A stretch of 64,000 nucleotides of DNA from Candidatus Latescibacterota bacterium (GTDB taxonomy: Bacteria; Latescibacterota; UBA2968; GCA-2709665): assembly GCA_012270675.1 (NCBI GenBank), contig JAAXHW010000063.1:17218-81217 (forward strand), written 5' to 3'. Under the pieces are notes generated by a model. That model did not search any database, had not been told where the DNA came from, and saw nothing but the letters and a program-made list of their open reading frames with translations. A program made the translations under genes and the position numbers. Below, one piece after another: positions 10,749-20,382 of the stretch. The first letter of the stretch is position 1, and each line of letters starts with the position of its first letter.

Positions 10749-12029
10749 CTATGCCTGGTGGACGATCTGCCGCTTCCGCAGGGTGAGGAATTCGGGGGCT
10801 TCTCGGATGCAGGTGCCCAGGATGCCCAGGGAGCGCCAGAATGCCCTCAGGCCGGTTTGTCGGATTCCGGACGTGTTCTCGCCCACGGCTGCAAAGCCCT
10901 GGCCGTGGGGGGTAAGGGCTTCCCAGTTTTGGAAGAGGCGGCCCCAGTTGCTTTCCAGGGCGTCCTGCATTTTCTTCCTGGCAAGGAAGGGGTACCAGAA
11001 GCTGTCGTGGTAGATTACGCTGGCCATGTAGGCCCAGGGCGCGAGGACGGTTTTGAGCGACCATTCGATCGGTTTTTTGAGCGGCCCCCAGTAGATTTTG
11101 TGCTGCATGCGGGAGGCAAAGGTCATTTTTTTGAAGGGGCCGACGAAGTTCCAGTTTTCAGCGGCGGCCTCCGGGTCTCCCACGATTTCGATCCGGCGGG
11201 GGTCGCCGCATCCCAACCCCCGGTCGTGGGCGAGCCGGATATACTCGATGGAGAGGGGATCAAAGCCCATCATTTTGGCCGCAACCGCGTCGATGGCGAC
11301 CTGATCCGTGCTGGCGAGGAGGACGTTTTTGAGGTGGGGCACCATGCAGCGGGGGCCGGGGCCGTCGCCGGCGAAGGTGCCGTCCATGACGGCAAAAACG
11401 CCCGGGTGGATCTTTTTCTGGATCATCAGGAGGTCCACCAGAGTTTCGTGAATGACCGGGTGGGTCCAGTGGCGGTGTTCGTTGAGCAGCCCCCCGAAGG
11501 CGTTTTTCATGGCGCCGGTGGTGGTGGTAAAGACGTGGGTTTTGACCGTGGGAAGGTGAATGATGTTCTTCCCGATAAATCGTCTGGGGATGTGGAATCC
11601 GTCGGGGTAGACCTGGTTGAGGCAGAGAAATCCGTCGACGAGGTCGCCCACGGCGTCACGGATGTGGATCCACTCCTCCCCACCGTCGTAGAGGTGGATG
11701 TTGCGCAGGCCGTGGGCTTCCACGACGTTGATCTGCTTGTTCTCCCGCTCGCCCAGGCGAGCGTCGATGACGACCGTGCGGTTGTGACAGGCGTACATCA
11801 GGTCGGGATCGTAGCCATCCTTTCGCATGGCGCGGATGACGCCTTCCAGCTGCCAGGGCGTGGTGGAACTGCCGGGGTAAAAGAAGTGCCAGGAGACGTT
11901 GACCTTCAAGGCCGTATCCGCATCCCTGGCGATGACATCCCGGTAGCCGGCCAGGTTCATGAGGCGGTGGTAATCCGCCAGGATGGTTTGCGGATGGGTG
12001 CGTAAGACCGCGACTTTGCTCTGGCTCAT
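10749..12029 (-). CDS. DUF362 domain-containing protein
   Basis: 426 aa; 'NIIHLPTVKTHVFTTTTGAMKNAFGGLL' and 'HPGVFAVMDGTFAGDGPGPR...VLLASTDQVAIDAVAAKMMGFDP' are DUF362 signatures. Confidence 0.85.
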   Translation of the reverse strand: MSQSKVAVLRTHPQTILADYHRLMNLAGYRDVIARDADTALKVNVSWHFFYPGSSTTPWQLEGVIRAMRKDGYDPDLMYACHNRTVVIDARLGERENKQINVVEAHGLRNIHLYDGGEEWIHIRDAVGDLVDGFLCLNQVYPDGFHIPRRFIGKNIIHLPTVKTHVFTTTTGAMKNAFGGLLNEHRHWTHPVIHETLVDLLMIQKKIHPGVFAVMDGTFAGDGPGPRCMVPHLKNVLLASTDQVAIDAVAAKMMGFDPLSIEYIRLAHDRGLGCGDPRRIEIVGDPEAAAENWNFVGPFKKMTFASRMQHKIYWGPLKKPIEWSLKTVLAPWAYMASVIYHDSFWYPFLARKKMQDALESNWGRLFQNWEALTPHGQGFAAVGENTSGIRQTGLRAFWRSLGILGTCIREAPEFLTLRKRQIVHQA

Positions 12030-12038
12030 GGGGTGTCC

Positions 12039-12908
12039 TTAGAACAGGTAGAGCACAGCGACCAGGGTCAGCAGCCAGAGGCCTCCGTTGATCACAAGCG
12101 AGGGATCGCCAAGGATCGTGGAGGAGGGGTTGCCGCCCTGGCCTTTTTTGTAGACCAGGTAGAGGTAGCGCAACAGTCCGTAAATAACGAAAGGGACGGT
12201 GAGGTTGAGGTACTCCGTTCCCAGTTTCTGCATGACATCCGGGGACATGGTGTAGAGGGCATAGGAGACCAGGGCGCCTGAGGTAACAATGGCGATCATC
12301 TGGTCGAGAAACTGGGGACTGTACTCTTTGAGAATGCAGCGGTGGTTGGCGGCGCCATCCTCTAAGAGGAGGAGTTCCTGCCGGCGTTTGACAAATCCGA
12401 GAAAGAGCGCAAGCAGCATGGTACACAGAATAAACCAGGACGAGATTTCCACGTTGATGACGAACGCTCCGCCGATGGCACGGAGGAGGAACCCGGCTGC
12501 GATGATCATCACGTCCAGGATCACAACGTGTTTCAGGGAGGTGGAGTATACGAGGTTCAGCAGGGCGTAGGTCAGCGCGACCCAGCCGAACCGGGTGTCC
12601 AGCCAGAAGGCCCCCCCCAATGCGGCCAGGCCAACGATGCAGGCGGCTGCGGCTGCGCCGGGAATGCGCAACTGCCCCGACGCGATCGGACGGTGGCGCT
12701 TTTCCGGGTGCTGGCGGTCGTTTTCCAGGTCCTGGATGTCGTTGAAAATGTAAACTGCGCCCGACAGGAAGCAGAAGAGGCCAAAGGCGATGCTGCTTTG
12801 GAAGACGTAGGCCGGATCGAAGAGATGCCTGGAAAAGATCAGTGCGGCCACCACAAAGAGGTTTTTGGCCCACTGGTGGGGCCGCATCGCCAGAAGAAGC
12901 TGAAACAC
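12039..12908 (-). CDS. UbiA-family prenyltransferase, decaprenyl-phosphate phosphoribosyltransferase-like
   Basis: 289 aa; 'MRPHQWAKNLFVVAALIFSRHL', 'FNDIQDLENDRQHPEKRHRPIASGQL' resemble DPPR synthase motifs; multiple TM segments. Confidence 0.85.
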   Translation of the reverse strand: MFQLLLAMRPHQWAKNLFVVAALIFSRHLFDPAYVFQSSIAFGLFCFLSGAVYIFNDIQDLENDRQHPEKRHRPIASGQLRIPGAAAAACIVGLAALGGAFWLDTRFGWVALTYALLNLVYSTSLKHVVILDVMIIAAGFLLRAIGGAFVINVEISSWFILCTMLLALFLGFVKRRQELLLLEDGAANHRCILKEYSPQFLDQMIAIVTSGALVSYALYTMSPDVMQKLGTEYLNLTVPFVIYGLLRYLYLVYKKGQGGNPSSTILGDPSLVINGGLWLLTLVAVLYLF

Positions 12909-12913
12909 CGGGG

Positions 12914-12971
12914 AAATCCCCCCTGGGCCCCCCTTTGGAAGGGGGACTCAGGGTTCTCTTTTAAAGGGGGG
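12914..12971. repeat. C/G-tract hairpin repeat (CCCCCTT-TGG-AAGGGGG core)
   Basis: 'aaatcccccctgggcccccctttggaagggggactcagggttctcttttaaaggggggct' contains a perfect inverted repeat and a second A/G-rich arm between two co-directional genes. Confidence 0.6.
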
Positions 12972-15900
12972 CTAAATGGAGAATCCGAAGTAGATCCGCC
13001 GGTCGTCTACGGGTATCGAGAGGGTGGGGTTGATCCGATCCGGGATCTCCTTGCGGGTGGGAAATGCGATTTGGAAATATCCAAATATGGGGAAAGCATA
13101 GTTGGAGAACATCTGCATCCGCAGTTCGAGCCCCCAGTCGGTGAGAAAAGCGGACCGCCTGAACCTGTTGTCGGAATCCAGGAGCGTTCGCAGGTTTTCA
13201 AAGTCTCCGGCCGCCCCGGTCTCGACGAAGAGGGCGCCGTAGATTTTGTCGAAGAAAAGGGGAGGCAGTTCCTTGTCGACCTTCTGAAAGATGGGGAACG
13301 TGAAGCTTGCCCGGCCGAAGAAGGCCTTGCCGCCCGCAATCGAGAAGTAGGGATAGCCCCTGAGCGTTCCGAACCCGCCCAGATAGTAGCGCAGGGGATA
13401 ATAGAACGCCCCTTCGAATGTGCCGCCGTCCAGCTGCACTCTTTTGATGGGTTTGTCTTTGTATCCCATAAACGCCTGGAGAGCGAGGGTGGTACGCCCG
13501 GGGAGGGCGATGAACTCGTTCCAGGAGGCGATGTATTCATTGATTCCCAGTTTCGCATTGTCTGCACGGTAGATGGTGGGGGACGGATCGGTATCGGTGG
13601 GATCGGGGATGTTGTCCTGGTTCAGGTCCTGAGAGAGCGCCAGGGAGTCGGTGATCGTGGCGTTAATCCGGCGGTACCTGAACGTAATGGCGCGCCCGCC
13701 TGTGGGGTTGAGATAGTTGTCCTTTGTCGGTTTGAAGTTGTAGTAACGCCAGCCGATGCCCAGATCGTTGCTCTTGAAGAAGGTGAGGTCCCGGTAGAGG
13801 AAATCGTCCATCACAACCTGGTCCTCTCCGGTGCCGGGGATCTGATCGGTGATGTCCTTCAGGGCTCCGGTTCCCGCATCTGCCTGGAGGTAGCGGGTGC
13901 TGTCCTGGAGCACCCGCGTGAGGCGAAGGTTCTCCGAATAGCGGCGGTGACCGAAGAAGAGGGTAACGGACTGGTTTCGGCCCACGCCGATATTGGCTCC
14001 AACGTTGAAATCGGTGAATAGATGTTTGTAATCGTCTTCCTGGGTCAGGGAGAGATTGGTGTACTGCGTGATACGCGGGATAATGACCTGCTGGGAGTCG
14101 ATCACGGTGATGAGGGTGCCACTGGTGGTATCCCGCTGGGTGGCGATCACGTCCCGGTCGATCAGGCTGTTGATGGTCTGCCGGCTGGTGCCGATAAAGA
14201 GCTGCGGGCGGTAGGATTTCAGTTCGGTATTGACGGCCCCCAGACTTTTCTGGTAGGAGACAAACAGGTCGGAGTTGAGGTCGGTCCTCCGTTTGAGGTT
14301 TTTGCCCAGGGTAAGACCGGTTACAAAGGTATCGCTTCCCAGCAGATCCCCCCAGGCCATCTGCGCGCCGAAGCTGGCCTGATTCAGGCCGAATCGGTTG
14401 CCGACGAAGGTGGGCCCCAGGACCAGAATGGGCAGAACGCCGTAGGAGGTCAGGCGGGTGGAGTAGCGCCCCGTGTTGTAGAGTTTGCTCAGGTCCTCTC
14501 CGGTGTAGATGCTCCCGTAGTCCCGCGACAGGGTGTCCACGGCAGCCACGGTGACGGCTGCGGACCGTCCGATGCGGTAGATGCTGTAGTTGGCATTGTG
14601 GTACCCGGCGTAGAGGATGTCCTTCCCGTCGGAGGAGATCGAGGGCGCAAAGGCCCCGCCGATTACGTTTGTGATCTGCTCCTGTCTGCCGGTTGTCAGG
14701 TCGTAGGTATAAAGGTTGAAGATGCCCGTCTGGTTGGAGCTGAAGAGGATACCACTGCCGTCGGGCAGCCAGACCGGGTCCCGTTCGTCGGCCCCGGAAC
14801 GGATGAGGGCTTCAAACCCGGCGTTGTTGGCATAGGCCAGGCTGTCGGGGAACGCTTTGAGGCTGTCTTCCAGGGCTTTCTGCCTTTGGGCGATGCGGAT
14901 GCTGTCGGAGACGGCACCCGTGCTGTCGGCGGCGGTCCTGGCGCTGTCCGCCGCCGATTGTTTGGATTTCTTTGGTTTGTCCGATTTTGGTCTGATGTTT
15001 TTGATCGCTTTTGCCTTCAGGGTGGCGGCGTCGGCGTTGATGACCGCGATGTCCCGATCTTCTCCGCGGAAGACGCTGAAGAGAATCTTCTTCCCGTCTG
15101 GAGACCACTGGGGGCCATAGTACTGGGTGCCGTCATTGTGATGGGTCAAAAAGCGTCTGTTCGTTCCGTCGATGTTGACGAGGCCCAGGCTGTTGGTGCC
15201 GTCGCTGTTGTAGACGTACGCGATCTGTTTCCCATCGGGAGATACGGCCGGGTCTCTGCCCCTCAGCCCGACGGTGAGGCGCTGCTCTTTTTTCGTGTTC
15301 AGGTCGTAGGTAAAGATGTCCCACCGCCCCCCGGGCGTTTTGTTGTAGACCAATTTGCTTCCGTCGGGCGTCCAGCAAAAGCGGTTGTCCGCATATTTGC
15401 CGTACTTTCTCCCCTGTGCGACCTTCTCCACCTTCCGCGTGGCCAGGTCCATGACCATCAGCTTGGTCAGCGAGTTGTAGTCGCTGCCGTCGTTGCTGAG
15501 GAAGGCCATTTTCGTGCCATCGGGGGAGTAAACCGGGTAGTATTCCATGGAGCCCCCGTCGTAGATGTGTTCTCCTTCCCGTTCGCCCGCCGCGCGGATC
15601 GAATCGGCCAGGGCACCGTAGGTCGCGTTGAGGTGTTCGGACCACTCCCGGTAGAGCTGGTTAGCCGAAATGCCGAGGCTCTTTTTGACGGCCGATTTGA
15701 AATTGATGATCGGCCGCTGTTCGACCATGGCCCGCACGGCCGCTTCTCCATACGTTTCTTCTACATAGTTTAGAAGGGCGAACCCCTGGTTGTAGACCAT
15801 CTCGGCGCGGAAGCTGTCTTTGCCGCGCAAGTAGCCCATGTTGGTATAAGAGTGCACATCGTCTTCCAGCGTTGCCATACGCAGCAGCATGTCCCGGTGG

Positions 15901-16604
15901 GTATCCCAGAAGTCGCCCCCATTTTTTTGGGACTCGTACTGCGCGATGCCTTCCGAGAACCAGTTTGGGACGGCCATGTGGTAGATGGGAAACGAGAAAA
16001 TGAAGTCGGGGTTCTGGTTGGACCGGCTGGTACTGATAATTCCGAACATAAAAGGCAGGCTGGTATGGGCCGCCTTAAGCGTGATATGGTGCGTCAGTTC
16101 GTGGGTAAACACGTCCCGGATCCAGTCTTTTGTTCCCCGCGTATCGAAGGCCGCCGGCGTGGACCAGAATGCGATAAAGTTATACCAGTATGCCGAGTAG
16201 GCATTGCCCAGGTAATCGACGCTGTCGTCTACATAGACCTGAACGGGGGCAAAGCGATCAATTGAGGTGGGATAATGTTTGGAAATCTCTTCGAAGATCT
16301 CATCACAGATTTCGGCGATCCGCCGGGCGGTGTGTTCGGCGCTTGTGAAGTAGATCGCGAAGTACTTGGTGCGGATGGCCCGGGCGTACGGGCCTGTCAA
16401 CCCGAGCAGGGTGGGAAAGAAGGTGTTTTTCTCCGGTTCCCATTTGTATTTGGGCTCGGGGCGGTTGAAGGGGATATCGGCCAGGTCGGTGACGGGCTTG
16501 ATTTTGTTGACGAGGAACTGGGCTGCGGCCCGGTCCGGCCGTCCGGCCGTATGGAGCGTGCTGAGGAGCAACGCCAACACTGCAAAAAATTTTAGACGGT
16601 TCAC
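12972..16604 (-). CDS. Multidomain secreted/outer-membrane protein: N-terminal gluzincin-like peptidase, TolB/PD40 beta-propeller, C-terminal BamA-like beta-barrel
   Basis: 1210 aa; signal peptide 'MNRLKFFAVLALLLSTLHTAG', 'DVFTHELTHHI' (HExxH) plus 'NWFSEGIAQYES', repeated 'YSPDGTKMAFLSNDG/VSPDGKQIAYVYNSDG/WSPDGKKILFSV', C-terminus 'YYLGGFGTLRGYPYFSIAGGKAFFGRASFTFPIF'. Confidence 0.8.
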   Translation of the reverse strand: MNRLKFFAVLALLLSTLHTAGRPDRAAAQFLVNKIKPVTDLADIPFNRPEPKYKWEPEKNTFFPTLLGLTGPYARAIRTKYFAIYFTSAEHTARRIAEICDEIFEEISKHYPTSIDRFAPVQVYVDDSVDYLGNAYSAYWYNFIAFWSTPAAFDTRGTKDWIRDVFTHELTHHITLKAAHTSLPFMFGIISTSRSNQNPDFIFSFPIYHMAVPNWFSEGIAQYESQKNGGDFWDTHRDMLLRMATLEDDVHSYTNMGYLRGKDSFRAEMVYNQGFALLNYVEETYGEAAVRAMVEQRPIINFKSAVKKSLGISANQLYREWSEHLNATYGALADSIRAAGEREGEHIYDGGSMEYYPVYSPDGTKMAFLSNDGSDYNSLTKLMVMDLATRKVEKVAQGRKYGKYADNRFCWTPDGSKLVYNKTPGGRWDIFTYDLNTKKEQRLTVGLRGRDPAVSPDGKQIAYVYNSDGTNSLGLVNIDGTNRRFLTHHNDGTQYYGPQWSPDGKKILFSVFRGEDRDIAVINADAATLKAKAIKNIRPKSDKPKKSKQSAADSARTAADSTGAVSDSIRIAQRQKALEDSLKAFPDSLAYANNAGFEALIRSGADERDPVWLPDGSGILFSSNQTGIFNLYTYDLTTGRQEQITNVIGGAFAPSISSDGKDILYAGYHNANYSIYRIGRSAAVTVAAVDTLSRDYGSIYTGEDLSKLYNTGRYSTRLTSYGVLPILVLGPTFVGNRFGLNQASFGAQMAWGDLLGSDTFVTGLTLGKNLKRRTDLNSDLFVSYQKSLGAVNTELKSYRPQLFIGTSRQTINSLIDRDVIATQRDTTSGTLITVIDSQQVIIPRITQYTNLSLTQEDDYKHLFTDFNVGANIGVGRNQSVTLFFGHRRYSENLRLTRVLQDSTRYLQADAGTGALKDITDQIPGTGEDQVVMDDFLYRDLTFFKSNDLGIGWRYYNFKPTKDNYLNPTGGRAITFRYRRINATITDSLALSQDLNQDNIPDPTDTDPSPTIYRADNAKLGINEYIASWNEFIALPGRTTLALQAFMGYKDKPIKRVQLDGGTFEGAFYYPLRYYLGGFGTLRGYPYFSIAGGKAFFGRASFTFPIFQKVDKELPPLFFDKIYGALFVETGAAGDFENLRTLLDSDNRFRRSAFLTDWGLELRMQMFSNYAFPIFGYFQIAFPTRKEIPDRINPTLSIPVDDRRIYFGFSI

Positions 16605-16624
16605 TGCGCTTCCCTCATGTTGTG

Positions 16625-16652
16625 GGTTTCACGTTTCCGGCTTCTACGATTA
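16625..16652. repeat. Degenerate 7-bp repeats upstream of the 1210-aa ORF
   Basis: gggtttc|acgtttc|cggcttc|tacgatt (reverse complement of GTGAAAC-like heptads). Confidence 0.55.
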
Positions 16653-16705
16653 AAAATATACCATAGGTTCACCAAAAATTCAAGTTCGGGTGAACGGTCT
16701 ATCCC

Positions 16706-17692
16706 TCAAATCGGCTCTTTCTGCCTCGTTCTGAGGATGCAGGCAACGCTGTGTCTTCTACCGATTTCGAGGAGGTCGGGGACAATGCGGGTGCAGGCCT
16801 CCTCCCGTTCGGGACAGCGGGGATGAAAGGGGCATCCGGGCGGTACGTTGGCGGGACTGGGGACATCGCCCGGGAGCACGGTGCGCTGCCTTTTGACCCG
16901 GGGATCGGGAATGGGCACCGCAGAGAGCAGCGCCCGGGTGTAGGGGTGCTGGGGGTTTGCGTACAGGGTCTGGCTGTCTGCGATTTCGACAATACGCCCC
17001 AGGTACATGACGGCCACCCGGTTGGAGATGTGTTTCACCACGCTCAGGTCGTGGGCCACGAAGAGGTAGGTGAGCCCGAACCGGGCCTGGAGGTCCTGAA
17101 GCAGGTTGATGATCTGGGCCTGGATGGAGACATCAAGCGCCGAGACGGGTTCATCGGCTACGATAAACCGGGGGTTGACCGCCAGCGCCCGGGCGATGCC
17201 GATGCGCTGGCGCTGTCCGCCGGAAAATTCGTGCGGGTAGCGGCGGGCGTAGTCCGGTCTGAGGCCCACGGTTTCCAGGAGATCGGCCACGCGGTTGTGG
17301 CGGTCGTTCCCGTTTGCCAGCTTGTGGATTTTTAACGCTTCTGTAAGCATCCCTCCTATGGTCATCCGGGGGTTGAGAGAACCGTAGGGGTCCTGAAAAA
17401 TGATCTGTATCTGGTGCCGCATGGCCCGGAGGCCCTTCCGTTTGAGCGTAAGCACATCAACGCCGTTAAAGCGGACCTGGCCTTCCGTGGGTTCGATCAG
17501 GCGGAGGATGGTTCTGCCCGCGGTGGTTTTCCCACACCCGGACTCGCCCACCAGGCCGAGGGTTTCCCCCTTCTGGATGGTCAGGGAGACGCCGTCTACG
17601 GCTTTGACCTGCCCCACGGTCCGGGAAAAAATGCCCCGGGTGATGGGGAAGTATTTCTTGAGGTTGCGGACTTCCAGAAGCGGTTGGGACAT
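16706..17692 (-). CDS. Oligopeptide/dipeptide ABC transporter ATP-binding protein (OppF/DppF-like)
   Basis: Start at '[20 protein letters not shown]'; Walker A 'GESGCGKT', '[44 protein letters not shown]', oligopeptide C-terminal Cys motif 'GCPFHPRCP'. Confidence 0.94.
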   Translation of the reverse strand: MSQPLLEVRNLKKYFPITRGIFSRTVGQVKAVDGVSLTIQKGETLGLVGESGCGKTTAGRTILRLIEPTEGQVRFNGVDVLTLKRKGLRAMRHQIQIIFQDPYGSLNPRMTIGGMLTEALKIHKLANGNDRHNRVADLLETVGLRPDYARRYPHEFSGGQRQRIGIARALAVNPRFIVADEPVSALDVSIQAQIINLLQDLQARFGLTYLFVAHDLSVVKHISNRVAVMYLGRIVEIADSQTLYANPQHPYTRALLSAVPIPDPRVKRQRTVLPGDVPSPANVPPGCPFHPRCPEREEACTRIVPDLLEIGRRHSVACILRTRQKEPI

Positions 17693-17694
17693 GT

Positions 17695-18696
17695 TCAGGT
17701 CGATTCGGCAACGGGTGAAGCGGGATATCCCTGCGCCATCCAGCATGCCACGGCGTGTCCCCCGTCGATTTGCAATAAGGCGGGTTGCTGTTCCCGACAG
17801 ATGGCCTCGGCATCTGGGCAGCGGGGGGAAAAGCGACAGGCCTGGGGGAAGTGGACGGCATCGGGCACGGTGCCGGGAATGACCGAAAGGCGTTCTTTCT
17901 GTTCGTTCAGTTTGGGCACTGAGGCCAGAAGCCCCCGGGTGTAAGGGTGCCTGGGATCGGTAAAGATCTCCTCCACGCGTCCGGTTTCCACGATTTTTCC
18001 GGCGTACATGACCGCCACCCGGTCTGCGACTTCGGCGATGATGCCCAGGTCGTGGGTGATCATCAGGACGGCCATCCCGAAATCCTGCTGGAGCTGTGTC
18101 AGGAGTTCCAGGATCTGGGCCTGGATGGTTACGTCCAGGGCGGTGGTCGGCTCGTCGGCGATGAGGATGTCGGGGGTGCAGGAGAGGGCCATGGCGATCA
18201 TGACCCGCTGGCGCATGCCGCCCGAGAGATGGTGGGGGTACTCATTCGCCCGCCGGGCCGGGTCGGGAATGCCTACCTTCTGGAGCATGTCCACGGTTTT
18301 TTTCCGGGCGGCCGCCCTGCCGAGGCCCTGGTGGCGCACGACAGCCTCGTCAATCTGGCTTCCGCAGGTGAAAACCGGGTTGAGGCTGGTCATAGGCTCC
18401 TGGAAGATCATGGCGATGTCGTTGCCCCGCACATCGCGCATGTCGTGCTCGCTCAGGCTTAAGAGATCGCGCCCTTCAAAGCGGATTGCGCCCGATACGA
18501 TTTTGCCCGGGGGCTGGGGGACGAGGCGCATCATGGAGAGGGAGGTGACGCTTTTTCCGCATCCCGACTCTCCCACCAACCCCAGGGTTTCCCCTTTTTG
18601 AAGGGTGAACGACACGCCGTCCACCGCCTGCGCCACGCCGCCGTGAATATAGAAGTACGTTTTTAATTTTTCGACTTGTAGAAGGGATTCCGACAT
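17695..18696 (-). CDS. Oligopeptide/dipeptide ABC transporter ATP-binding protein (OppD/DppD-like)
   Basis: Start at '[20 protein letters not shown]'; '[45 protein letters not shown]', '[15 protein letters not shown]'. Confidence 0.94.
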   Translation of the reverse strand: MSESLLQVEKLKTYFYIHGGVAQAVDGVSFTLQKGETLGLVGESGCGKSVTSLSMMRLVPQPPGKIVSGAIRFEGRDLLSLSEHDMRDVRGNDIAMIFQEPMTSLNPVFTCGSQIDEAVVRHQGLGRAAARKKTVDMLQKVGIPDPARRANEYPHHLSGGMRQRVMIAMALSCTPDILIADEPTTALDVTIQAQILELLTQLQQDFGMAVLMITHDLGIIAEVADRVAVMYAGKIVETGRVEEIFTDPRHPYTRGLLASVPKLNEQKERLSVIPGTVPDAVHFPQACRFSPRCPDAEAICREQQPALLQIDGGHAVACWMAQGYPASPVAEST

Positions 18697-18805
18697 AGAT
18701 CTCCGTCGAATTTTCACCGGATGCTACGACATTGTTGGGTTGGACTCCCGGGGGCCCTGTTGCGTTCCCATTTTAATCCTTCAAACGCGTTTTCGCTTCC
18801 CGGGT

Positions 18806-19534
18806 TTAGAAGAGGGGCAGGTTGAGGTTCAGCCAGTCTTCCAGGAGAAAGCCGACCCGGCCGATGAGGAGGGAGAGACGGGCCATAATCGTATATCCGA
18901 ACGATGCGCCGAAGGAGACCATCAGGAACCAGATGCCGACTCTGGAGGCGGTCCCGATGGCACCGGTGTGTTCGACTGAGAAGAAGAAGTAGATCAGGAC
19001 GGTTACCACACCGATGAGGATGATCAGCAGGTTCAGGCCCTCCAGGCTCCAGCTCAAGGGCTTGAGGGTCGGCTCGATCTGGGCCAGGAGGGCGGCGGAG
19101 ATGGTCCTGGGAATGCTGAAGCCGGCCCCCAGCCCCACGAAGAAGGCGAACGCGATCCGGCTGGGCCACCCGAACCTCCGGGAGAATCGGGTCAGCATCA
19201 GGAGGCCCAGCAGGGTAGGGACGATCAGCCACCAATCGATTGTTCCGGAGGCATCAAGGCCGAAAAACGTGATGATAATTTCGCCGTACAGCGTCGGGTA
19301 CCATACCTGACCGAAGGTGTAGCCCGCTGCAATGCCCACGTAGACGTGTTCGGCAAATTTGAACAGCGGGTTGTCCCGGTACAGGAAGCTGTACAGGGCC
19401 AGCGTAAGTCCTGCAGCCACAATGACGCCGAGGCCCTCCCAGTTCGCCGTGAGGGCGCCGGTGATCAGCAGGAAGCCGTTGACGAGGACCAGAAAGAGGA
19501 TAAAGCCCAGAAAGAGGACGGTGTCGCGGTTCAT
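18806..19534 (-). CDS. Uncharacterised multi-pass membrane protein (membrane module protein 5)
   Basis: 242 aa, about 7 hydrophobic segments; overlaps the upstream ORF by 4 bp. Confidence 0.75.
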   Translation of the reverse strand: MNRDTVLFLGFILFLVLVNGFLLITGALTANWEGLGVIVAAGLTLALYSFLYRDNPLFKFAEHVYVGIAAGYTFGQVWYPTLYGEIIITFFGLDASGTIDWWLIVPTLLGLLMLTRFSRRFGWPSRIAFAFFVGLGAGFSIPRTISAALLAQIEPTLKPLSWSLEGLNLLIILIGVVTVLIYFFFSVEHTGAIGTASRVGIWFLMVSFGASFGYTIMARLSLLIGRVGFLLEDWLNLNLPLF

Positions 19535-20382
19535 GGCCGGGCCCTCCCTGTTGAATTGTCGGACCTGGAGGACCGGCGCTGGAGAAAGTACATGAGATTC
19601 CCCAGTACAATGAAGAGAATGATGACAAGGTGGGTGACCGACTGCGGGCGCATCCCGGTGGTGGCCGTTCCGGTCCGTTTGACCAGCGCTTCATACTCGG
19701 CCGCGCCGGCCAGGCCGCCGATGAGGCCCACAAGCTGCTTTGACTGGAGGTAGGGGAAGAGGTCGGGTGCGATGACTGCGGTGCATCCGGCGCCCAGCGG
19801 GAATTTGTACTTTTCCTGGCCATAGGGAATCCAGATGCCGTCAACCGTGTCTCCGGCCCCGAAGTCGAACACAAAGCCGAAGTCCTTCAACGTGCGCAGG
19901 TTGCGGGTGACCGCCAGGCTGTCCGTGCGGGCGCCTGTGAAATCCCGGGGGAAGGCGCTGTGGAGGTCCTGGCCCATATTGATCACGACGCTGGCTCCTC
20001 CCGGTTTGTATCCCATAAACGCGTAGTCGACGCCGGAGGTCTTGCCGAACTCTGCTGCGGCCGTTTCCAGGGCCTTCTGCGCCAGGCCGGGGGCGTCGGG
20101 CCAGAGGCAGACGGCCACGATTTTGACGTTGCGGCTGAAGCAGTGGCGCAGCAACGCGAGGGCCATCGGCTGGAGTTCGGGTTCGGACCCCGGGCCGTAG
20201 TCGAAGGCGAGGAGCACCGTGCCGCCCTCATCGGCCGTTCGCTCGATTTCCCGGTAGACCGCCCGGACGGTGGAGGTCGGCTTGATGGGGAAGGTGAATT
20301 CGGCCAGCAGGGGGATGAGAACCCCCAGAAAGACGAAGACGAAGATGGTGCGACGGTCCAGGTTCATCAGACGTTCGGTCAT
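19531..20382 (-). CDS. Uncharacterised protein with N- and C-terminal TM segments and a large soluble domain (membrane module protein 4)
   Basis: 283 aa; TM 'TIFVFVFLGVLIPLLAEFTF' and 'THLVIILFIVLGNLMYFL' flank a soluble domain ('VLLAFDYGPGSEPELQPMALALLRHCFSRNVKIVAVCLWPDAPGLAQ'). Confidence 0.75.
   Translation of the reverse strand: MTERLMNLDRRTIFVFVFLGVLIPLLAEFTFPIKPTSTVRAVYREIERTADEGGTVLLAFDYGPGSEPELQPMALALLRHCFSRNVKIVAVCLWPDAPGLAQKALETAAAEFGKTSGVDYAFMGYKPGGASVVINMGQDLHSAFPRDFTGARTDSLAVTRNLRTLKDFGFVFDFGAGDTVDGIWIPYGQEKYKFPLGAGCTAVIAPDLFPYLQSKQLVGLIGGLAGAAEYEALVKRTGTATTGMRPQSVTHLVIILFIVLGNLMYFLQRRSSRSDNSTGRARP

Noticed and set aside
11656-12873. 405-aa minus-strand ORF spanning DUF362 and UbiA genes
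   Set aside because: Alternative frame of two well-supported genes, R/P/H-rich.
12528-15773. Plus-strand ORFs of 497 and 583 aa
   Set aside because: Antisense to UbiA and the 1210-aa ORF, which have clear motifs; G/V/D-rich mirror composition.
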